64,000 nucleotides of DNA from Paraspadella gotoi (Eukaryota; Chaetognatha), in the NCBI GenBank assembly GCA_051294375.1, contig CM119270.1:20129160-20193159 (forward strand). Reading direction: 5' to 3'. Position 1 is the stretch's first letter. Every line of letters starts with the position of its first letter. Below, one piece after another: positions 24,000 through 34,880 of this stretch. Under the pieces are notes generated by a model. That model saw nothing but the letters and a program-made list of their open reading frames with translations, made no database searches and was not told the origin of the DNA. The position numbers and the translations under genes are program-made.

Positions 24000-24245
24000 G
24001 CATGTTTTTCACGTAAGTGACAAGGCGTGACCAAGGCTTAACGGACGCCACGTTTCCCCGACGTAACAAAGCGTGAAGTGCGTTACGTTTCTCCGACGCG
24101 ACAAGGCTTGACGGACGCCACGTTTTTCCGAAGTGACACGGCGTGTCGGGCGCCACGTTTCCCCGACGTAACAAAGCGTGACGTGCACTACGATTCCCCG
24201 ACGTGACATGGCTTGACGGGCGCCACGTTTTTCCGACGTGACAGA
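24000..24245. repeat. CpG-rich minisatellite, ~38-bp unit in alternating types
   Basis: About six units. Type 1 reads GACATGGCTTGACGGGCGCC plus ACGTTTTTCCGACGT; type 2 reads AACAAAGCGTGACGTGC plus ACTACGATTCCCCGACGT. Types 1 and 2 largely alternate, giving a dimer of about 76 bp. It lies about 400 bp upstream of the first visible copine exon. Confidence 0.8.
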
Positions 24246-24427
24246 ATCTTATTTCCGTTGAGTCCCCGGGAGAAGACCTTCGGGATCGGGCGTGTCAGCA
24301 GAGACGAGAAAGAGAAAAGATTGAACCGGGCGTCTCTATCTCTATCTTTTTGTCTCTCTACGTTTCTCTCTCTATATATATATGTCGCTCTCTCTCTCTC
24401 TGCTTTTCTTTCTTTTTTTCCACGCTT

Positions 24428-24640
24428 NNNNNNNNNNNNNNNNNNNNNNNNNNNNNNNNNNNNNNNNNNNNNNNNNNNNNNNNNNNNNNNNNNNNNNNNN
24501 NNNNNNNNNNNNNNNNNNNNNNNNNNNNNNNNNNNNNNNNNNNNNNNNNNNNNNNNNNNNNNNNNNNNNNNNNNNNNNNNNNNNNNNNNNNNNNNNNNNN
24601 NNNNNNNNNNNNNNNNNNNNNNNNNNNNNNNNNNNNNNNN
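24428..24640. other. Assembly gap (213 N)
   Basis: Run of N ending 12 bases before the first recognisable copine exon. The preceding acceptor tract is T8GCAG. Confidence 0.99.
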
Positions 24641-24652
24641 TTTTTTTTGCAG

Positions 24653-24693
24653 GAACCTCGTTGACATGGACGTTTTTTCAAAATCGGATCCAA
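24653..24693 (+). CDS. CPNE: Copine exon, start of C2A
   Basis: Reads NLVDMDVFSKSDP in the frame xxG AAC CTC, with one base left over at the 3' end. The acceptor is TTTGCAG at 24,646-24,652 and the donor GTAAGAA at 24,694. This is the first calcium-binding loop of C2A, with Asp residues before and after FSK as in other copines. The preceding exon, with the start codon, is not visible; it may lie in the gap that ends at 24,640 or farther upstream. Confidence 0.85.
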
Positions 24694-24837
24694 GTAAGAA
24701 TTATATAAAGTCAGGGGCAAGATAGCTTATTTATTAAATGAATGGATAATTTTTATATTGGTTGTACCAATTTCATAAATCAATATTCATACGTATAATA
24801 ACAACCTGCCGTCGGTATCCTGAGGGAAGCCTCCTCT

Positions 24838-24853
24838 CTGATTGGTCAATCAG
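24838..24853. repeat. Inverted repeat with paired ATTGG/CCAAT-like words
   Basis: CTGATTGGTCAATCAG has 7-bp perfect arms around GT. It resembles the paired elements at 1,071-1,103 and 33,214-33,238. It lies in a copine intron. Confidence 0.5.
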
Positions 24854-25091
24854 AAGAAAAGACGGAAAAGCCAAGAGAGGCAAACCATTTGTCCTATCAG
24901 ATCCATCCACTGGTCCATTTCCTGCGATGATAGTTTTGTCTAACTCGAGTTTCATTCATCCTTCTCCGCTTGTCCTAATTTTTTCTAGTATAAATAGTCC
25001 TTTTAATTCTAGTTACCGATAGTTATCAATACAGACATAGAATATCTAAGACGCGATTGATGATAACAAATCTTCATTTTCATTTTCCCAG

Positions 25092-25128
25092 TGGTCGTGG
25101 TTTACGTGAAAGAGTTTGCATCAAACGA
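25092..25128 (+). CDS. CPNE: Copine exon, C2A second strand (3' end lost in gap)
   Basis: The acceptor is TTTTCCCAG ending at 25,091. The first two bases TG complete the A left by the previous exon (Met), giving MVVVYVKEFASN. This follows SDP as in copines, where a hydrophobic strand and Lys follow. The exon runs into a 436-N gap, so its last codons, expected to be a short W-x-E stretch, and its donor cannot be read. The phase fit with the neighbouring exon supports the call. Confidence 0.75.
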
Positions 25129-25564
25129 NNNNNNNNNNNNNNNNNNNNNNNNNNNNNNNNNNNNNNNNNNNNNNNNNNNNNNNNNNNNNNNNNNNNNNNN
25201 NNNNNNNNNNNNNNNNNNNNNNNNNNNNNNNNNNNNNNNNNNNNNNNNNNNNNNNNNNNNNNNNNNNNNNNNNNNNNNNNNNNNNNNNNNNNNNNNNNNN
25301 NNNNNNNNNNNNNNNNNNNNNNNNNNNNNNNNNNNNNNNNNNNNNNNNNNNNNNNNNNNNNNNNNNNNNNNNNNNNNNNNNNNNNNNNNNNNNNNNNNNN
25401 NNNNNNNNNNNNNNNNNNNNNNNNNNNNNNNNNNNNNNNNNNNNNNNNNNNNNNNNNNNNNNNNNNNNNNNNNNNNNNNNNNNNNNNNNNNNNNNNNNNN
25501 NNNNNNNNNNNNNNNNNNNNNNNNNNNNNNNNNNNNNNNNNNNNNNNNNNNNNNNNNNNNNNNN
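25129..25564. other. Assembly gap (436 N)
   Basis: Run of N, starting inside a copine exon and ending at a (TCTG)n tract (25,565-25,582). Confidence 0.99.
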
Positions 25565-25602
25565 TCCGTCTGTCTGTCTGTCAGACGCAGCGATTGAATT
25601 AA

Positions 25603-25755
<153 letters not shown>

Positions 25756-25776
25756 TGAGTTTTTGTTGTTGTTGTT

Positions 25777-25801
25777 NNNNNNNNNNNNNNNNNNNNNNNN
25801 N
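25777..25801. other. Assembly gap (25 N, nominal size)
   Basis: Lies 22 bases after the copine donor, following GTTGTTGTT. It sits at the upstream edge of the retroelement region. Confidence 0.99.
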
Positions 25802-26451
25802 GCAAAGAGGGTTTCCAAAGAGCCCAAGTTATGGTCCTCCTCCAGATCTTTTTCTTTTGATACAGCTGTGGAGTGGCTTGTGTTCCTGCCACTCAAGTTG
25901 ATGTAAGGCCCAGGTTGATTGTCACTGCAGTCATGATTATGATTCAAAGGGCTCTCATCTGAGGTGGAGGTGTGCATCTGCCACTGGGGTACCGCCGAGT
26001 TGGCAGAGCTGTGGGTGAACTCAAGCCAGCTGGTTTCTTGTTGGTGGCTCTTAGAGGGGCTGCACAGGAAACTGCGGCTTCGAGTTGCCCTTAGTGATGC
26101 TGCTCGCCGAGAATTCCAACCACCTTAGCAGAAGATCAGGGACAAAGAGGGAAGGGAGGTCAGTCAGAATCTTTGGTTCTGAAAGTTCGCATGGGTTCTG
26201 AAAAGTAGCAGGTCTGCTAAATCTATGAAAGCTGGAGTTAGCAGCAATTAAGGCTACACAGGCGATTGACCAAGAAATGGTTTGATTATTGAACAAAGAT
26301 TTTTTTTTTTTTTTTCTTTATCTTTTTTTTGTATCTTTTTTAACTACTATTTTTTTTTTATTGTTTTTTTTTTTTGTAATTTCTTATGATGCTATTAATT
26401 TATTTTTTCTTCTTTTGTCTTTTTTTTGTCTTATTTTGTTTTTTTAATTTT

Positions 26452-26491
<40 letters not shown>

Positions 26492-26590
26492 CTGTTTTAT
26501 TTTTTTTTTTTTTATTTATTTTTGATCTTTTTTTTCTAGCTTATTTCTTATTATTCTGTTTTGAACAAATTGCTGCTTTAAAAACTAAAG
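25802..26590 (+). mobile_element. 5' part of the BEL/Pao relic (probable gag leader region) with a poly-T insert
   Basis: 25,802-26,298 differs in composition from the surrounding intron (balanced GC, no microsatellites) and resembles the retroelement DNA that follows. Short plus-strand stretches such as AAIKATQAIDQEM are compatible with a coiled gag N-terminus, but no domain can be assigned. 26,299-26,532 is T-rich, with one run of about 35 T, which breaks the element. It may be a poly-A tail of something inserted on the minus strand or an artefact. Confidence 0.4.
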
Positions 26591-28175
26591 TTTGAAAGAG
26601 ATCTTAAGATGAAAGAATTAGAAGGTAAAAAGATTCAAGTTGACCTGCAGGCAAGAATTGATGCTGTGAATCCATAGATTTAATGAACAAAGCAATTACC
26701 TCTCCTTGCCAGTTCCTCCTCAGCCTACACAGGATATAGTTGCAGACTGGACTGTCGAAGCCACTCCATCCGCGTGTGGATTGATGCTTCCAATGGAGGT
26801 GATGCTGCTCTGCAACAGCATGTAGAGAAGAATTCATTAAAGAGAACATCGATTTTCAAAATTCCTTCACCAGGTGCTATTGCCTCTGAATCCCTTTGTC
26901 AGGGGTTTGGGTTCCTTCCTAATTTAATCGCTTCCTTTGGGTTTCAGCCGCTCGGCAGCACCCGCAATTGGCGCAGCCACTTCCCCGGTCCCCAACATTC
27001 ATGTTCCAGGATATGCCTGCGCATATGGTGGTGCAGCCACTTGCAGCGTTAAGCGGTCCCAATCTCAGGCAGAAAAAATGGGCAGGCACACCGCAGGTTG
27101 TGGAACCTTTCTGAGAATTCGCGTTACACGTTGAGAGTTGTGTTTCCAAGGCATGACTGGGCAATGATAAGTTTTTTTGAGTTGTTGGAGATGGGACCAA
27201 GGGAGCGGCCAATATGGCCATAACAAGAAATTTAAGATGCATGGCGAAGTGGTGATGAAGCTCTGAGCTTGCGAGACAAGATTGCGTGAACATTGGGGCT
27301 TACAGATTGTACAGCTTTGGATAAATTGAAGTAGTTCTGAAGAAGGGAGATCAAATCCTCTTGTCCACGATTGGGTCTGCTGCGAATTTTGTTGGATCTC
27401 CAATGGTGGCAAAGGTAGCGCAAATCAATGATGATTATAAGAGTTTGATTCCATGGACGTTCCTGCGAGAATCATCGAAAGATCGCCGTCCCCTTCATCA
27501 GACGAAGCTTGGATATGAAATATCACCATAGATGACGGTACGGTTGAATCGTTATAGCTGGGTTTGCTGACTTTATTTCCTTTATTCATGACAGAGTTTT
27601 GGAGATGGGAATCTCCTTTTTGCGTCAAAAAGGTGCAAGATCCCAGCAGCCCATCCAAGGCCAAGGCTGCTGCCTACTGCTAATCAACATTGTACCAGGC
27701 AACTTGCTGATTCCAAGGCCAAAAAGCAGTTTCAGAAACTGCTGAAGGTGGCTAAGGGATTTAAGAAGCCTGCGGACCCAGCAGCCAGCAGTCAGTGGGG
27801 AAACAGTTGGAGAAAGATTCAAAGCATCTAGCCAATGATCACTGCGATGACTGATTCCACTGCTGTGGCAAAGAAATTTTCCGTATTGTCAAGATGTAAA
27901 AAATGACACAATATTATTGATTTCTTTGTTCAATCAATAATCTGTGTCTGAACGTGAGTTTCCCAATTCGGAGCACTGGCAGCTGTTATCGATGTCATGC
28001 GCTGAGTACACATCGAACAAGATTGCCGGGTTCAAAGAGACGTGCTAGCAAGTGCGAATTCAGATCTTACACTCACACGCTCCTTCATTTTGATGCTCAA
28101 ACCTGCCCAGGTCTCTAGTGCGACCGCACAGTTGCTTCATCTCTATGTCCGATTATCGTCCGATTGTAGCGGTTT
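26591..28175 (+). pseudogene. BEL/Pao gag remnant, frameshifted, ending in a zinc-finger region
   Basis: The start reads as a charged helix (MKELEGKKIQVDLQARID near 26,609-26,660). The middle is broken by stops in all frames. At 27,987-28,086 one frame keeps CYRCHALSTHRTR, a further Cys and an H-x-LLHF ending. This is the Cys/His arrangement, followed by LLH, that precedes protease in BEL/Pao polyproteins. Many one-base breaks. Minus-strand open frames here are shadows. Confidence 0.6.
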
Positions 28176-28400
28176 CGTGTTCAAGGGTCTACAAGGTCTA
28201 ACTGAAGTTTTACGCATTGTTGGATTCTGCAGTAACCGTACTTTATTGTTCCTGAGAGGTTGGTGGAGGAGCTGCCATTTTGAAGACTTCATCTGTGGAG
28301 ATGGCAAGTGGCGACTCTGGACTCCAACCAGCGTGGAGAAAGAGATCAGTTGATTTCACTTTGGAATCAATAGATGGCTTATACCAGTGAGGATGTGGGA
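28176..28400 (+). pseudogene. BEL/Pao aspartic protease remnant
   Basis: FYALLDS at about 28,207-28,229 is followed by a spot one base short of the Gly codon of the D-S-G catalytic motif, after which the next frame continues with NRTLLF. FTLESIDGLY near 28,351-28,383 fits the region after the protease fold. Its position between the gag zinc finger and RT is the normal BEL/Pao order. Confidence 0.6.
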
Positions 28401-28819
28401 TTCTGTAGTCGTTGCTTGATATACCTAGCAGGCCATGGAGTTCACATTCCTAAGAATAATATTTAACTAGTTCCGCATCTTCATGGAGTTGGTCCTTCAT
28501 GAGTTGGACAGGAATGAGTATTTTGATGTGAATTCATGGGTGCCGATTGCACACATACTATGGACAACTTTACCCTGACAATGACAATATGGCTTTGCTC
28601 GCGCTACTGGCGCTAAAGTAGAAATTCAAAAACCCTAACGATTTGGAAGAGAGTATGAACTCCTCCAGCTCTTCTGCTGTTGAGGATGTTCAGAATCCAG
28701 CCGATAATGATGATGAAGGTATGACTTCCCTTTGCACTGACACTAAGGCAGCAGCTGTATGGCAGCCTTACCTTGTGTCAGGCATGGAGGCAAGTCTGTG
28801 CCGACAGCAGTGGAAGACC
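28401..28819 (+). pseudogene. Protease-RT connecting region of the BEL/Pao relic
   Basis: No domain can be assigned. Short coding-like stretches alternate between frames, including an Asp/Glu/Ser-rich part at 28,643-28,735. Confidence 0.4.
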
Positions 28820-29840
28820 TTCTGGGCTGGACTGTTACCGGTCGAGGCTCTAACTCTCCCGGCTCAGTTTTGTAGCCATTATCACCCTGGACAATGAAGA
28901 GCTGTCTCGACGGCTTTTCTGTTGCTTCAGGTGGGATTTTGGTGACTCTGCCTCATGAGAAGGATGGTCGATCTAGAGATGATTTGGAGGCTGAAGAAGT
29001 CTTCGGCAATCAATTGTATTGGTTGATGGGCATTTTCGGGTTGCTCTCCATGGAAAGGTGCCGTAAAGCTGCTGCGATGAACCTTCTAGGTTGACCATGC
29101 GTGCCATGGCTATTAAGAGAGCGAGAGAAAGCCCATGCTAAGTTGCTTCGCGATCGTGAAGCCTTTGACATAGTGAATGGGATTGTCAAGGAGTGTTGGA
29201 TGAAGGAGTCGCCTTTCTGAGATCTCAGAAGTCCAGTGACCCTCTTCAGCCAATCTGGACAATGCCCATAGTGCTCGTTCGTAGAGATGATAAGCTGGGA
29301 AGGTCAGGATTTGCCATGATGCTAAAGCTGAAGTAAGAGGTATAAGTTGAATAGTCAGCTCATGCAGGTCAGACTTGAACAGCAAGTTATCGGCATCTTG
29401 CTTCTCTTTAGGGAGAAGCCTATAGTGCTGATGGCGGATTAAATTTATTTCACCAGGTGAGGTTTCTCCTCCGACAAGAAGCTTTGAGGTTTTGCCTTGG
29501 GCGTGATTCTGAGTCATTTGAGCCTGGATCCATCAAAGCTCTCGTGATGTGTTCGGTTTGAAGCCCTCCCCACTGCTGTGCATTGTGTGGTTAATTTACC
29601 TGGCTGACCTTAGTCGTGACAAATACATCCTGTCACGATTGAGCAGTTAAAGCGGGACTTGGTTATGTCGATGACATTATGAATGGTCAGGCATATCTGT
29701 TGAAGATGCCAAAAGAAGTCACAATTGAACTGCAGGATTTGTTTGCCGCTGGTGGGTTTCAATCACCAAATGGCGATCAATGACCCTGGAGGTGCGGCAG
29801 GCGATTGGAGATGTGGGCCATCAAGACCCTGAAGAAGGTG
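28820..29840 (+). pseudogene. BEL/Pao reverse transcriptase remnant
   Basis: In order, in different frames: LGWTVTGRGSNSPGS (about 28,827-28,870); VDGHFRVALH (about 29,022-29,052); AFDIVNGIVKECW (about 29,160-29,200); the palm region near 29,430-29,500 with LFHQV- and LRFCLG-like words; a VFG...SP stretch near 29,551-29,575; the catalytic YVDD at 29,664-29,675; and TKWRSMTLEVRQAI (about 29,763-29,806), the thumb word typical of BEL/Pao. At least eight frame changes or stops separate these, so it is not functional as read. Confidence 0.75.
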
Positions 29841-30620
29841 AAGGATCCTGATGAGCTGATGGGGCAAGGCCCTTGGGTAAGCTATGATCGAGGATATCAG
29901 ATGAGGTGGCGTAGTGAGCCCTTTAATGGAGGGGGGTGAAAGTGAGACTTAAGAGGCAGTGATGGGGTGGCCTAGCTCCCTGTATGACCTCTAGGAATCA
30001 AAGTCTCTCCCTTGCTTTCAAGACTCAGCGCTTGTGTTGAGAAGGGTGCAATTGGGATGATCTGTGCCCAAGGACGAGTTAAAATTTGTTCATGGAAGGG
30101 AGAGGTTCCCTGGGCCGAGATTGAAAAATTAAGGCTCAGGAGATACCATTTCCCATCGAGTTTTGGAGATGTTGCTGACAGGCAGCTCCACTGTTTGGTG
30201 ATGCCTCCATGGAAAGCATATTGGTGCGGTTGCCTATCTTCGCATTTGTGGAGTGTCACTGGCAAAGTTCATGTTTGCTTTTTGACCTCGCTATCGAGGG
30301 TGGCACCCCATCAATCAGAGAAACAAGGCTGTTGAGGAACGCTCCGCGTCTTGAATTGCACTGCTCCAGTCGTTGGCGGTTGACCTCTACAGTCTGTTAG
30401 AGCAAGAACTCGATGAGAAGGCAGACTTCATGACTCTCTGTGTCGACTCCTCAATGTGTCCTTAGCAGATTCGCAATACAGAGACCCGTTTAAGGCCTTT
30501 TGTTGCGAATCGCGTCACCAAGATCCTGCAAAGTGACGACGTCTTATACAGTGGAGATATGTCCCACGGACGTTAATCCCAAGCTGACATGTGCTCCAGG
30601 CGGCTTTGAGGGCTGCATGA
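29841..30620 (+). pseudogene. BEL/Pao RNase H-like remnant and linker
   Basis: FGDAS (about 30,195-30,209) and, in another frame, GAVAYLRICGVSL (30,225-30,263) correspond to the first catalytic Asp and strand of the RNase H domain. RLELH (near 30,349) matches the P-R-L-E-L word. IRNTETRLRPFVANRVTKIL (30,470-30,529) matches the F-V-A-N-R-V word, and DMCSRR (30,586-30,603) the N-P-A-D-x-x-S-R-G word. Frames change between each. Confidence 0.7.
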
Positions 30621-31735
30621 GAAGGAAAGTGGGACCAACTCATCAGGGTCCCATTTCTCCGAGAGTGCCCGAGTGCTGGCCCGTGGAGCAAATTGACGCA
30701 GAGCCTGAAGAATTACTGTCGTGCCATGAAGTGACATCTAATGTACTAGTGTGTGAAGGATGACTTTGTGACCGCCTTCTTTGAGAATGTTTCAACATGG
30801 AAAGAGCGGTTCGACGCATTTACGATCTTGCAGCCGGTTTCTGGTTCCTTCTTAAGGTTCCGCATGTCTCTTGATCCTCTTGAGCGTGCTGAGGTGACCT
30901 TGGTCCGTTATTGCAGCAGCAGTCCATTCTCTGCAAATTGAAGCGTTTTGGATCTTCGGGAGAGATGTCAGACGAGAGCTTCGATCGGGGAATTCGCCTC
31001 TGAGAAAGCTTGACCCTTTGTTGATATGCCGGCACCCTTAGGGTTGGTGGCAGACTTGACAAGGCGGACGAGGAGTATCAGACTAGGCACCCATGGATTC
31101 TCCCATCGTCGCACCATCTTGTCAAGGGACCTGATTCAGAAGTATCATGAAGAGTTGGACGCATGTGGGGTGGAGGCCACGTTGGCTCACCTTCCGGTCT
31201 AAGTTCTGGATCATTGGGGCGCGCTCTCCATCCAGATCAATGAGATGGCAATTGTTTTCATTGCCGAAAGATGCGAGCGCAACCCCTTGACCAGAATAAT
31301 GGCACCGCTTCTGACCGATCGTGTGACACGAGGCCATCCATTCCTCTCTACCGGTGTAGACCTATTTGGTCCATTTACGGTTCGATTGGGTCGTCGAGGC
31401 AGCGAACAAAAGATGGGTGGCGCTTTTCACTTGTCTCCGGACTCCGCGCTGTTCACTTGGAGGTCGTTGAGACTTGTCGGACGGACAGTTTCATCTTGGG
31501 TTGCTGCGCTTTAACGCGATGCACCCAGGAGTACGTCACATGTTCTCTGATTGCGGCACAAACTTCAAGGGAGCGCATCGTGAGTTGAAGGGAGTTTGAG
31601 AAGCGTCAGGCTTGTTTGGGGCAGAGTAGCACTTGACCAGGGTTTTCGTGGCGCTTTTAATGCACCTCAGGCACCCGCACCAGGGTGGAGTGTGGAGAGG
31701 TTGGTGAGTCATGTAAGGAGGCAATGTGGTTTGCT
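30621..31735 (+). pseudogene. BEL/Pao integrase remnant (zinc-binding and catalytic core)
   Basis: KLDPLL (near 31,005-31,022) and the RVGG-like and YQTRHPWILPSSHH-like words (31,035-31,115) lead into LIQKYHEEL and KFWIIGAR (31,133-31,228), the H2C2 region. The core has PFLSTGVDLFGPFTV (31,340-31,384) with the first Asp, RAVHLEVVETCRTDSFI (31,447-31,497), SDCGTNFKGAHRELKG (31,545-31,592) with the second Asp (Cys where Asn is usual), and a VERLV word (about 31,690-31,705) holding the Glu. Frames are broken but all three catalytic acidic residues are recognisable. Confidence 0.78.
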
Positions 31736-32262
31736 CTGATCGTAGATGTTTCCATGATCTGCGCCTGAGGTGTTTTTACCCCTTGTGGCTGTGGTCGCTG
31801 GAATCCTCAACCGGCGTCTATTACTAGGGTGTCGACGATCCTAGCGACCGTTTGGGCTCTTACACCTAATGACTTTCTCCATCCTAAACGTTTCCTGCTC
31901 TCTCATCCTCAGGAGATCGTTCTGCCAGGCGAAGCCGGTGATGCCCTAGAAAGATATGGAAGCAAGTCGCAGAGCCTGTCGATTCCTTCTGAAAGATGGC
32001 GTATTGAGTATCTCGAGATTTGCAGAAGCGCCAGAAATCGGATGGCGACGAGGCGCAATCTCTCTCCATTGGAGATGTGTACTCGTTGTGAACGAGCTTG
32101 TGCCGAGAGACGCCTGGAATTGGCAGATAGTTGAAGAGAACGATGCCTGTTACGAATAGTCCGGAGAGTGATGTTCGTACCGGCTTTTGCAAGCGCCTTC
32201 CACCGTGATCGTACGGGTTTGGTGCTTCTTGAAGCTGATGGTGATGACGCAGTGGCAAGCGG
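31736..32262 (+). pseudogene. BEL/Pao C-terminal domain remnant (DUF5641-like)
   Basis: LTPNDFLHPKRFLLSH (31,859-31,908) matches the L-T-P-N-H-F-L word after the integrase. SERWRIEYLEI (31,990-32,022) corresponds to the W-x-x-E-Y-L word, and NELVPRDAWNWQIVEEN (32,089-32,140) to the P-R-x-x-W-x-x-G/x-x-V word of the domain that closes BEL/Pao polyproteins. The last readable piece, RTGLVLLEADGDDAVAS (about 32,210-32,260), fits the end of that domain. Confidence 0.65.
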
Positions 32263-32904
32263 AAAATGCAAAGGTTAGTAGCCTGCTGATGAATAATATG
32301 GAACCAAGCCCGTATTGATTATGAAAAAATTTCCTTCACCTCAGATCATAGCCTAGTTTCCGCTGGCGTCACCAGGGCAGATGGAACGGGGGGCACGCCG
32401 AGAGCCGTACCGACTCGCACGAAGGCAAGTTTAGAGGCATGTGACTTTCGCCCCTCCTATCAAGCAAAACAAGTGAGGAAGACTGATGGAGTCAACCTCT
32501 CGACCTACATCCTTATTAGGATCATTTCAAAAGATCATGCTTCCTGAGTTACTATGCCTCGGCTATACTACCGAGAGCTTGACTCGTACCGGCGGTGTAG
32601 AATGAGTCACTCTATTTAGATGCTCTGGCAATACTATATGAAACGGATGCTTGTCTTGCGATTTTTCTGATGGCACTATCTACGCGTGCCTGGCTTTGAT
32701 AGATTTATATTCATCTTTAGATTATATCGGTATATTTAGAAACCCACTGGACATATGAATTTCCAATATGATTTTTGCATTTTCGGATTCGTTTTAGCGT
32801 CCGAGGATTCGTCTTTTCATTTTGATTTATTTGATTTTATTTCTGTATGATCTGTGTTGATTGAGAGAGATCGATTTCTGACCAGTGGGTTCTGTGATGG
32901 AGGG
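32263..32904. other. 3' untranslated part of the retroelement, or intron
   Basis: No coding content. The composition turns AT-rich after about 32,640. It ends in a purine run, GATGGAGGGGGAA (32,896-32,908), that could be a polypurine tract. Confidence 0.4.
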
Positions 32905-32908
32905 GGAA

Positions 32909-33420
32909 TTGTTCCTTCCCTTAAATTGATCTCTTTTAAGCCTCTATCACTTTGTCCTCCTTCTCTCCCCTGTCCAGTTGCTGTCGGATCGGCAAAAAAC
33001 GAGAGACGGTACTGCGAGAGAAAGAGATAAGGATATGGGGCAGCCTTAACATCCGATTTTTTTTAGGTTCAGGTTGAAGACGCAGTCACGGTGAGACTTC
33101 CCAAGCGCGGCTTCCGCACGCGTGCATCGCGGGAAGGGGGTGTATCTGTGTTGGGCGCGCGGTTCCCCTTCGCGGTTTTGGATCGAAATGCAAGCTTCTT
33201 CCCTGCGGTCCTGGATTGGCGGGCCTGGACCAATCACGTCGCAGATTGGAGAAGAATTAATTCTACCTTTTTTTACCGCGGTTTCGGCGCGCAGCCATGA
33301 GAAACGCGTTGGTCGTTGTATTATTGAGTTGTATTTGATCATGTAGAACGGACGGCAACCGTTTTCAAACCCAGTAGAGGTTAAATTATTATTGCGACGC
33401 ACGATTTTTAACTTGTTTTT
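32909..33420 (+). mobile_element. Possible 3' LTR of the BEL/Pao relic
   Basis: Starts just after the purine run with TTGTTCCTTCCC. 33,080-33,320 is CpG-rich and contains GGATTGG and CCAATC words 25 bp apart (33,214-33,238) and another GATTGG (33,244), a promoter-like arrangement. I could not find a matching 5' LTR (the 25-N gap at 25,777 may hide it), so the LTR call rests only on position and the purine run. Confidence 0.3.
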
Positions 33421-34225
33421 ACTCTCTTTTAACTTGTTTTTACATTGTTTTTATTGTTTTTAATTGATTTAATACGTTTATTTCGTGCCTTTTTAATGAT
33501 ACCAATACATGTTATTTTAACCTCATAACCTTCGAATTCGTGCCGAGAAAAATAGGTTATTTGAGTACAAGATCAAACACTTATATTAGCATTAACTCTA
33601 ATTATTTGTAATAAATAATGGATTGAATAAAATTTTGTGTATGGGTAGAAAAGTATGTGATTGAGCTTAGATATAAAAGTTTGCTCACTTTGTCTCTCAA
33701 AACGCATCAGCCTCTGCTTAACAACGTGAGTTCATCATAGGCAATCTAAAACAAACTGCTGATTATTAACTAACAAATCTATCCAAATGAAAAAATTTAT
33801 TTCACGATGTGAATAATATTGATCTATGAATTAAAAATCTTGATAATAGTTTTTATTATTTTTTTTGTGGGGCTCATAATTTACTAACGTAGGTGTATCG
33901 GTCATGTGTCGGTATTTATTAGTTGGTGATTTATTTAATTCTTTTGTTGAACATTCAAATTATGAATATTATATTTTAAAAAATTAGTCTCTCTTTATGG
34001 GTCCATCAGTATGTCGATCCAACAAATAAAAAAAATGGAAAAAAAATTTAAAAGTAAGAAAAAAAACTAAGAAACAAGATGACTGATTAGCTTTTTTATT
34101 TACCACTAAATTCTTATGTGGGCCACATTCCTTACATTGTTTGCTCAATTTTTTCTATATCTTTTAATCAAAAAATGTATATTTTAATTCAGTTATATGA
34201 AAACAATCTTGAAAAAAGAAAAACA
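33421..34225. other. AT-rich intron DNA, nothing recognised
   Basis: T-rich words TTTTAACTTGTTTTTA repeat at 33,405-33,450. No gene or RNA. Confidence 0.5.
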
Positions 34226-34350
34226 CAGAAGAGAGAGAGAGAAAAAAAAAAGAAGCGAAAAAAAAAAAGAAAAGAAAAAATAGATAGAGAAAGAGAAAGA
34301 GAGAGAGAAAAAAAAAGTAGAGAGAAAGAGAGAGAGAGAAAGAGAGTATC
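34226..34350. repeat. (GA)n / A-rich purine tract
   Basis: GAGAGA and AAAGAAAA words. Confidence 0.9.
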
Positions 34351-34410
34351 AGATAGGAGAGATATTCTCCAGATACAATAACATAGTCATCATAAATTTG
34401 CTCTCTCCCT

Positions 34411-34630
34411 AAAACCTGCCCCTGGGGGCAGTTTTTTTGCTCCCCAAGGGTTACCCCCAGGGCATACTTTAAATTTTGGGCCCCGCTAAATAGACTCCCC
34501 TAATAGATGTTTGGCCCCAGCCCCTGGGGCACACAACCAGAGGGGCCCCTGATAGACTATTTACTGCTCTCTGAATAGTCAAGAGCCCCCGGGGGCCCGC
34601 CTACAGCACCGCCGGGGGGCGGAGGATTGG
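34411..34630. repeat. Cluster of GC-rich palindromes in an AT-rich intron
   Basis: Within 220 bp: TGCCCCTGGGGGCA (34,417-34,430), CCCCAAGGGTTACCCCCAGG, GGGCCCC, GGCCCCAGCCCCTGGGGC, AGAGGGGCCCCTG, AGCCCCCGGGGGCCCG and GCCGGGGGGCGG. Several are perfect short palindromes of C4-5/G4-5. Surrounding DNA is about two-thirds AT. No coding frame. Confidence 0.8.
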
Positions 34631-34880
34631 AGATGACCTATTTCAATGAATGCAGGCGACCCATTTAGCGTAAGAGTGGAGCTGTCTCTCGAGTTTCTTG
34701 GGTCTTTGTCCATGGTAAGCGACGGGACTGTCTCCTCTTCCTGATGTAAAGGCGGACAACAAAGCTTTCTATCAAAATATCAGGGCGGTTTTTTGTCCGG
34801 CCTGTGCTCCATCGACTCAACATATTTTCTCGTTTTATAAATTTCTTTAATTACCCAACTTAGCTTTCATTTTCATTTAG

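Noticed and set aside
26919-27412. Minus-strand frames of 124 and 115 codons
   Set aside because: They overlap each other and the gag region of the + strand element; no domain recognised.
29113-29517. 134-codon minus-strand open frame within the retroelement
   Set aside because: It is the shadow of the BEL/Pao reverse transcriptase read on the + strand.
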